Positions 59,193 to 64,000 of a stretch of 64,000 nt of DNA are shown here, piece by piece. The stretch's first letter is position 1. Each line of letters starts with the position of its first letter. Origin of the DNA: Arenimonas composti TR7-09 = DSM 18010 (lineage in GTDB: Bacteria > Pseudomonadota > Gammaproteobacteria > Xanthomonadales > Xanthomonadaceae); contig NZ_AUFF01000011.1 of NCBI RefSeq assembly GCF_000426365.1, forward strand, positions 1-64,000, in the 5' to 3' direction. Below the pieces are notes generated by a model. The model was not told the DNA's origin, did not search any database, and saw only the letters and a program-made list of their open reading frames with translations. The position numbers and the translations under genes are program-made.

Positions 59193-59254
59193 GTCCTACT
59201 CCTGTGCGCCGGCGGCTCGCGCCGCCGGCAGGCCGGTGCTCACCGAGGGGCGGA

Positions 59255-60461
<1,207 letters not shown>

Positions 60462-60854
60462 TCACCTTGTCTTCTGTTCGCCACTACGAGCCGGCAAGTG
60501 CGCCAGCGGGAACACCAGCATCGCCACCACCAGGCCGGAAAGAACGGCCAGCGGCGGCAACCGCCAGGGAACGATCGCCAGGTAGAGCACGACGATCACC
60601 AGCAGCCACTTCAGCAACATCCCGACGGCCATGCGCAGATGGATCACGCGCGCCGGCTGGATCCCGCCGCCGAGGGCCACCCTGGCCATCGCCTCCGTCC
60701 CCAGTGCCGCGGCCGTCGCACCCGAGAGGGCGCCGGCCGCTGCGTCCATGTCCCTGACCAGGCCCGCGACCATCGCCGCCAGCACGCCTGCAGCCAGTTG
60801 CAGCAAGGCGGCCCTGCGGGCGATACGGCGGCCGGAGGCCAGGGAGTTGGACAC
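60462..60854 (-). CDS. atpI: ATP synthase accessory protein I
   Basis: A 130-residue membrane protein with four helices, the usual first gene of atp operons, thought to assist assembly of the c ring. It has little sequence identity across bacteria; the call rests on size, helix pattern and position. The start is put at GTG 60854, because the longer frame to 60932 runs through the operon's promoter and would not be transcribed. An even later start cannot be excluded. Confidence 0.85.
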   Translation of the reverse strand: MSNSLASGRRIARRAALLQLAAGVLAAMVAGLVRDMDAAAGALSGATAAALGTEAMARVALGGGIQPARVIHLRMAVGMLLKWLLVIVVLYLAIVPWRLPPLAVLSGLVVAMLVFPLAHLPARSGEQKTR

Positions 60855-60902
60855 GATGGATCCGAAAGGCTGGAACCCGAAGGCCCCCGCGGAAGGCGCA
60901 AA

Positions 60903-60932
60903 ATTATAGCCTCCCGGGTCTGGCCGGGACAA
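60903..60932 (-). promoter_or_regulatory. promoter of the ATP synthase operon
   Basis: On the minus strand TTGTCC (60932-60927) and TATAAT (60908-60903) with an 18-base spacer: a perfect -10 and a four-of-six -35. Transcription would start near 60897, leaving a leader of about 40 bases before the atpI GTG. Confidence 0.85.
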
Positions 60933-60995
60933 GTCGCGGAAGGCGTTGGCGGGCCCTGCCGATGGCGGCGCCGACAGCGCCGCTCATCGGGGGAG

Positions 60996-61020
60996 CCGCG
61001 GCGGTGCCACGCCGCCGCGG
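60996..61020 (-). terminator. GC-rich hairpin after the Calx-beta gene
   Basis: Arms CCGCGGCGG and CCGCCGCGG around a seven-base loop, starting eight bases after the gene's stop on the minus strand. There is no U-run, so it may act only as a message-end stabiliser or a weak terminator. Confidence 0.55.
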
Positions 61021-61027
61021 CGACGTT

Positions 61028-64000
61028 TCAGGGCGGCAGGCAACCCTGCAGCGAGCTCGGGCCACCGAGCGGCTCGACCGGCTCGTCGGCGGTCCATGCC
61101 CCGGGCACCCCGTCGGTCCAGATCGCGTCGAGTTCGATCTCCGCGAAGCTGCCGCCGGAGAAGCGCCGGCGCAGGTTGCCGACGTCGAAGCGGGCCGGCG
61201 CACCGCTGCGCTCGCACAGCGGACAGAAGCCACGCAGCTGCTCCAGCGCCATCACCGCATCGGCGCCGGCGAACGGTGCCGCTTCGGCAGTGAGGAAGCG
61301 CGGCACGCCGCGGCCGTCGTAGACGAAGGCGGCGTAGAACTCGTAGTTCTCCCACATCTGCACGCTGTAACCGGTGCCGGCACGGGCCGGGTTGAACCAG
61401 TGCGAGCTGACGTCGAGCGGCGCCCCGGCCAGCGTCGGGCAGCCCCAGCCCAGCGGCTGCAGGCGCTCGGAGCCGTACTCGCCGTCGAGCAGGTAGCTGA
61501 AGACCATGCCGTCGGCGGTCGGCGTGACGAACGCCTGGCCGACGGCGGTCAGGCGGTGGCTGCTGCCGTTCCAGGCCGCGCGGTAGAGGCCGCCTGTCCA
61601 GACGCCGTTGCCGGTGGGCGCCGGGCCCTGCAGGTAGTACCAGGTGGCACTGCCGTCCTGGAAATAGGTGTACCAGAGGCCCGCCCAGTCGCCGCCGGCC
61701 GGGTACAGCAGCAGGCCGTGGCCGCCGCGGTCGGGATTGAACCAGCTGCCGCGCGGCGCAGGCGCGATGCCGCTGCCGATGACGGACGCGCTGACGGTGA
61801 TCTCGTGCGCCTGGGCACTGCGGTTGTCGACGACGAGGTACCAGCGCCCGGCGGTCGGATCGCCGATCGCCATCGAGACGGCGCCGGCCTGGTTCTCCCA
61901 GCGATACTGCTGCGCACCGCTCACCGGCGCCGGCGCGATGTGCGGGGACGACCAGCCGTCGGAGACGCGCATCAGGGTCAGGTCGAAACGCCCATCCGGC
62001 GCCATCACCGTGAAGTCGAGCGCCGCTGTGCCGGGCGGAATGTCGATGTACAGGCGGTCCTGGCGAACGCCCGGCACCAGTTGCAGCCGCTGCTCGCGCT
62101 CTTCCAGCGCCAACGGGGTCGCGGCGATGACCGCGCGCTCGATCCGCACCGGCACGAGCACCGGCGACACCCCTTCGGGATGGCCGATCTCGAGCATCGC
62201 GTACACCGCCTCTCCGGCGGCCTGCTCCGGGCGATTCCACAACACGCGCACCGGGAAGCTCTCGCCGGCCGCGAGCCTGCCGGGGCCGGTCGCGGCCACG
62301 GCCGGGCCGTTGCGCGCGGCGACATCGCTGTAGACGAAACCCTCGACCCGTGCCCGCTGCGCCGGACCACGCGCGTGCAGCATCAGCCACCACGCGCGGT
62401 CGCCGTCGGCGATCGCCATCTCGCAACGCTCGACGGCGGTGGCGGTCGCGGCGGTGCAGCGGACTTCGCCCGGCTCCGCGACACCGTCGTCGTCGAGGTC
62501 GATGCCGAGATACACGTCGACGTCGCCGGCGTCGAGTGAACGCGCATCGACGAGCACGCGGCGATCGTGGCCGGCGTTCACCGGATGGACGGCGACGTAA
62601 GTGCCGTTGCCGTCGAGATCCCAGGGTGATTCCGGCGTCGGATCCGCCGACAGTTCGACCTCGACCGGAGGCAATCCGAAGATGCCGCGGGCGGCGAACT
62701 GTGCGTCGGGCATCGCAGGCATGCCGCCCAGGGCGATGTCCGCGAAGCCCGCACCGGTATCGCTGCCGACGCTGACGCCGACATGCGGTCGCACGACGAG
62801 GGTCACGGTCGCGGTGGCGCAGCGGCCCTCGCTCTCGCACAGGCGGTAGACGAAGCTGTCGTCCGTCGCGACATCGGTGTTCGGCCTGTAGACGATGCGG
62901 TCGTCGGCGGCGCTCGCGGTGCCGCGGGTGTCGATCGTCGCGGTGCCACGCGCCGGTGCCACGCTCAGCGCCAGACTGCCGGTCGCGAAGCGCGAGGCGG
63001 TGAGGACGTCGTTGGCGAGGACGTCCAGCGTGGCGCCCGGCGAGTTCATGAGCACGACCGCGTGGTCGTCGCGCGGCACCAGCAGCGGCACCGGCGTCCC
63101 GCCGTCGTCGTCGAGGATGCGCACGACCGCACTGCCACCGCTGAGCCGCGCCCCCGCGATGTTGACCAGCGCGACGCTGAACGTCTCGTCGGGCTCGGCC
63201 ACCGTGTCACCGCGAATCGTCACGCTGACGCTGGCGCTGGTCTGCCCGGCGGGAATCTGGCCATTGAACGCGACCTGGTCGTAGTCGCTGCCCGCGGTTG
63301 CGGTGCCGTTGCTGCTGACCGCGGTGAACAACACGGTCTCCGTCGACGGTGCCGACAGCGTCACCGGCAGCGTGACGGTCTTCGTGCCGGCATTGCCTTC
63401 GACCACGTCCGCGCCCGCGATCGAGATGACCGGCCGCGCAGGTACGCCGTCGTCGTTGCGGATGCGGCCGACCGCGAACACATCTCCGACGGCGGCACCT
63501 CGCACATTGTTGATCATCACGTAGAAGCGCTCGTCCTCCTCGACGGTGGTGTCGCCGAGCACGGGCACCGACACCCGCACGGAGGTCGCTCCCGCCGGAA
63601 TCGTGACGTCGGTGAACTCCGCCAGCTCGTAGTCGACGCCGGCGGTCGCCGCGGTCGGGCCGGGCGCGTATTCGTGCGTGTGGAAATCGAACATGACCGG
63701 CATCGCCGACGGCGCCGACAGGCGGACGAGGAACTCCGCGTTGCGACGGCCGCTGTTGCCCTCGTCGACGGTGGCGTCGTCCATCGACAGCGTCGGCGTC
63801 GGTTCGTCGTTGATGATCCTGGCGATGCCCTGGCCGTCGACGATACGGGCGCCGGTCGCCGAGATCGCATTGAGTGCGAAATACTCGTCGACTTCCACCG
63901 CAGTGTCGCCGCGCACCTTCACGACATGGGTGACGCTGGTCTGGCCCGGGGAAATCGTGACCGTGGCGGTCTGCTGCACGAAATCGGCGCCGATCGCACT
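61028..64000 (-). CDS. large Calx-beta repeat surface protein (C-terminal part; 5' end beyond window)
   Basis: The last 990 or so residues of an exported protein that is still open at the right edge. Visible from the edge: one partial and two full Calx-beta repeats of about 110 residues. These have the hallmarks VDEGNSG / VVEGNAGT, GVDYELAEF / GSDYDQVAF, IPAGATSVRVSVPVLGDTTV and RNDDG / LDDDGG, and they bind calcium in known relatives. Next is a cadherin/Ig-like domain (LDVLANDVLTASRFATGSLA), then a DUF-like region with an Asp-rich DLDDDGVAEPGE. Near the C-terminus are two related blocks beginning GSWFNPDRGGHGL and SHWFNPARAGTGY, about 110 residues apart. There is no sorting signal or autotransporter barrel at the end. 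Probably an adhesin or secreted matrix protein. Confidence 0.85.
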   Translation of the reverse strand, partial: SAIGADFVQQTATVTISPGQTSVTHVVKVRGDTAVEVDEYFALNAISATGARIVDGQGIARIINDEPTPTLSMDDATVDEGNSGRRNAEFLVRLSAPSAMPVMFDFHTHEYAPGPTAATAGVDYELAEFTDVTIPAGATSVRVSVPVLGDTTVEEDERFYVMINNVRGAAVGDVFAVGRIRNDDGVPARPVISIAGADVVEGNAGTKTVTLPVTLSAPSTETVLFTAVSSNGTATAGSDYDQVAFNGQIPAGQTSASVSVTIRGDTVAEPDETFSVALVNIAGARLSGGSAVVRILDDDGGTPVPLLVPRDDHAVVLMNSPGATLDVLANDVLTASRFATGSLALSVAPARGTATIDTRGTASAADDRIVYRPNTDVATDDSFVYRLCESEGRCATATVTLVVRPHVGVSVGSDTGAGFADIALGGMPAMPDAQFAARGIFGLPPVEVELSADPTPESPWDLDGNGTYVAVHPVNAGHDRRVLVDARSLDAGDVDVYLGIDLDDDGVAEPGEVRCTAATATAVERCEMAIADGDRAWWLMLHARGPAQRARVEGFVYSDVAARNGPAVAATGPGRLAAGESFPVRVLWNRPEQAAGEAVYAMLEIGHPEGVSPVLVPVRIERAVIAATPLALEEREQRLQLVPGVRQDRLYIDIPPGTAALDFTVMAPDGRFDLTLMRVSDGWSSPHIAPAPVSGAQQYRWENQAGAVSMAIGDPTAGRWYLVVDNRSAQAHEITVSASVIGSGIAPAPRGSWFNPDRGGHGLLLYPAGGDWAGLWYTYFQDGSATWYYLQGPAPTGNGVWTGGLYRAAWNGSSHRLTAVGQAFVTPTADGMVFSYLLDGEYGSERLQPLGWGCPTLAGAPLDVSSHWFNPARAGTGYSVQMWENYEFYAAFVYDGRGVPRFLTAEAAPFAGADAVMALEQLRGFCPLCERSGAPARFDVGNLRRRFSGGSFAEIELDAIWTDGVPGAWTADEPVEPLGGPSSLQGCLPP

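Overview
This window is a GC-rich (about 70%), gene-dense chromosomal segment. It most likely comes from a gammaproteobacterium of the Lysobacterales (Xanthomonadales). The evidence is family-level: recC-recB-recD order, an atpIBEFHAGDC operon with glmU and glmS nearby, an acnD/prpF pair, a DesT-DesC-DesB-like desaturase circuit, many four-base start/stop overlaps, and frequent REP-type repeats built on GTAGGAGCGGCTTCAGCCGC. No tRNA, rRNA, CRISPR array, prophage or intact insertion sequence was seen.

Region by region. 1-2.3 kb is an eroded zone. It holds unassignable DNA, a secreted lipoprotein candidate behind a well-conserved cyclic-di-GMP-I riboswitch, and a chimeric pseudogene joining the front of a secreted adhesin-like gene to the back of an EAL phosphodiesterase gene. 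2.3-5 kb is a two-component system (membrane kinase plus NarL-type regulator). 5-15.4 kb holds an M48 lipoprotein protease, a GNAT acetyltransferase and recCBD. 15.4-18.5 kb holds a VWA protein divergent from a HEPN-domain protein across a perfect 16-bp-arm hairpin, then a phosphatase-DUF3293 fusion with a membrane partner. 18.6-23.8 kb is acnD - lysoplasmalogenase - ParDE-type toxin/antitoxin - prpF. 23.9-33.6 kb holds an ADP-ribosylglycohydrolase, DUF2007, the desaturase/reductase pair with divergent TetR regulator, an M16 protease, AlkB-like, cyclopropane synthase and queD. 33.6-38.6 kb is an RND efflux operon whose last gene is a TetR regulator. 38.7-42.3 kb holds bioD, a TMEM175-like channel, a GAF methionine sulfoxide reductase, TfoX-C, Rnk and LOG. 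42.4-53.1 kb is glmS ... glmU, flanking a MacAB-type ABC exporter operon that appears to have its own sigma-54 promoter, enhancer palindrome, NtrC-type regulator and kinase. 53.6-60.9 kb is the whole ATP synthase operon with a clear promoter and terminator. 61-64 kb is the C-terminal part of a large Calx-beta repeat surface protein that runs off the right edge.

How parts work together. The exporter cluster at 44.3-51.7 kb looks like a closed loop: kinase, sigma-54 activator, -24/-12 promoter, exporter and regulator genes. The desaturase pair and its divergent TetR repressor are the known layout for tuning membrane unsaturation, and a cyclopropane synthase lies about 3.6 kb beyond the repressor gene. 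The RND operon and its TetR regulator share one transcript and a candidate operator. Several REP-family elements reach into genes: one lies in frame inside recB, and others supply the stop codons of prpF, the exporter kinase and glmU.

All calls rest on reading the sequence and recalled family features; no database search was run.
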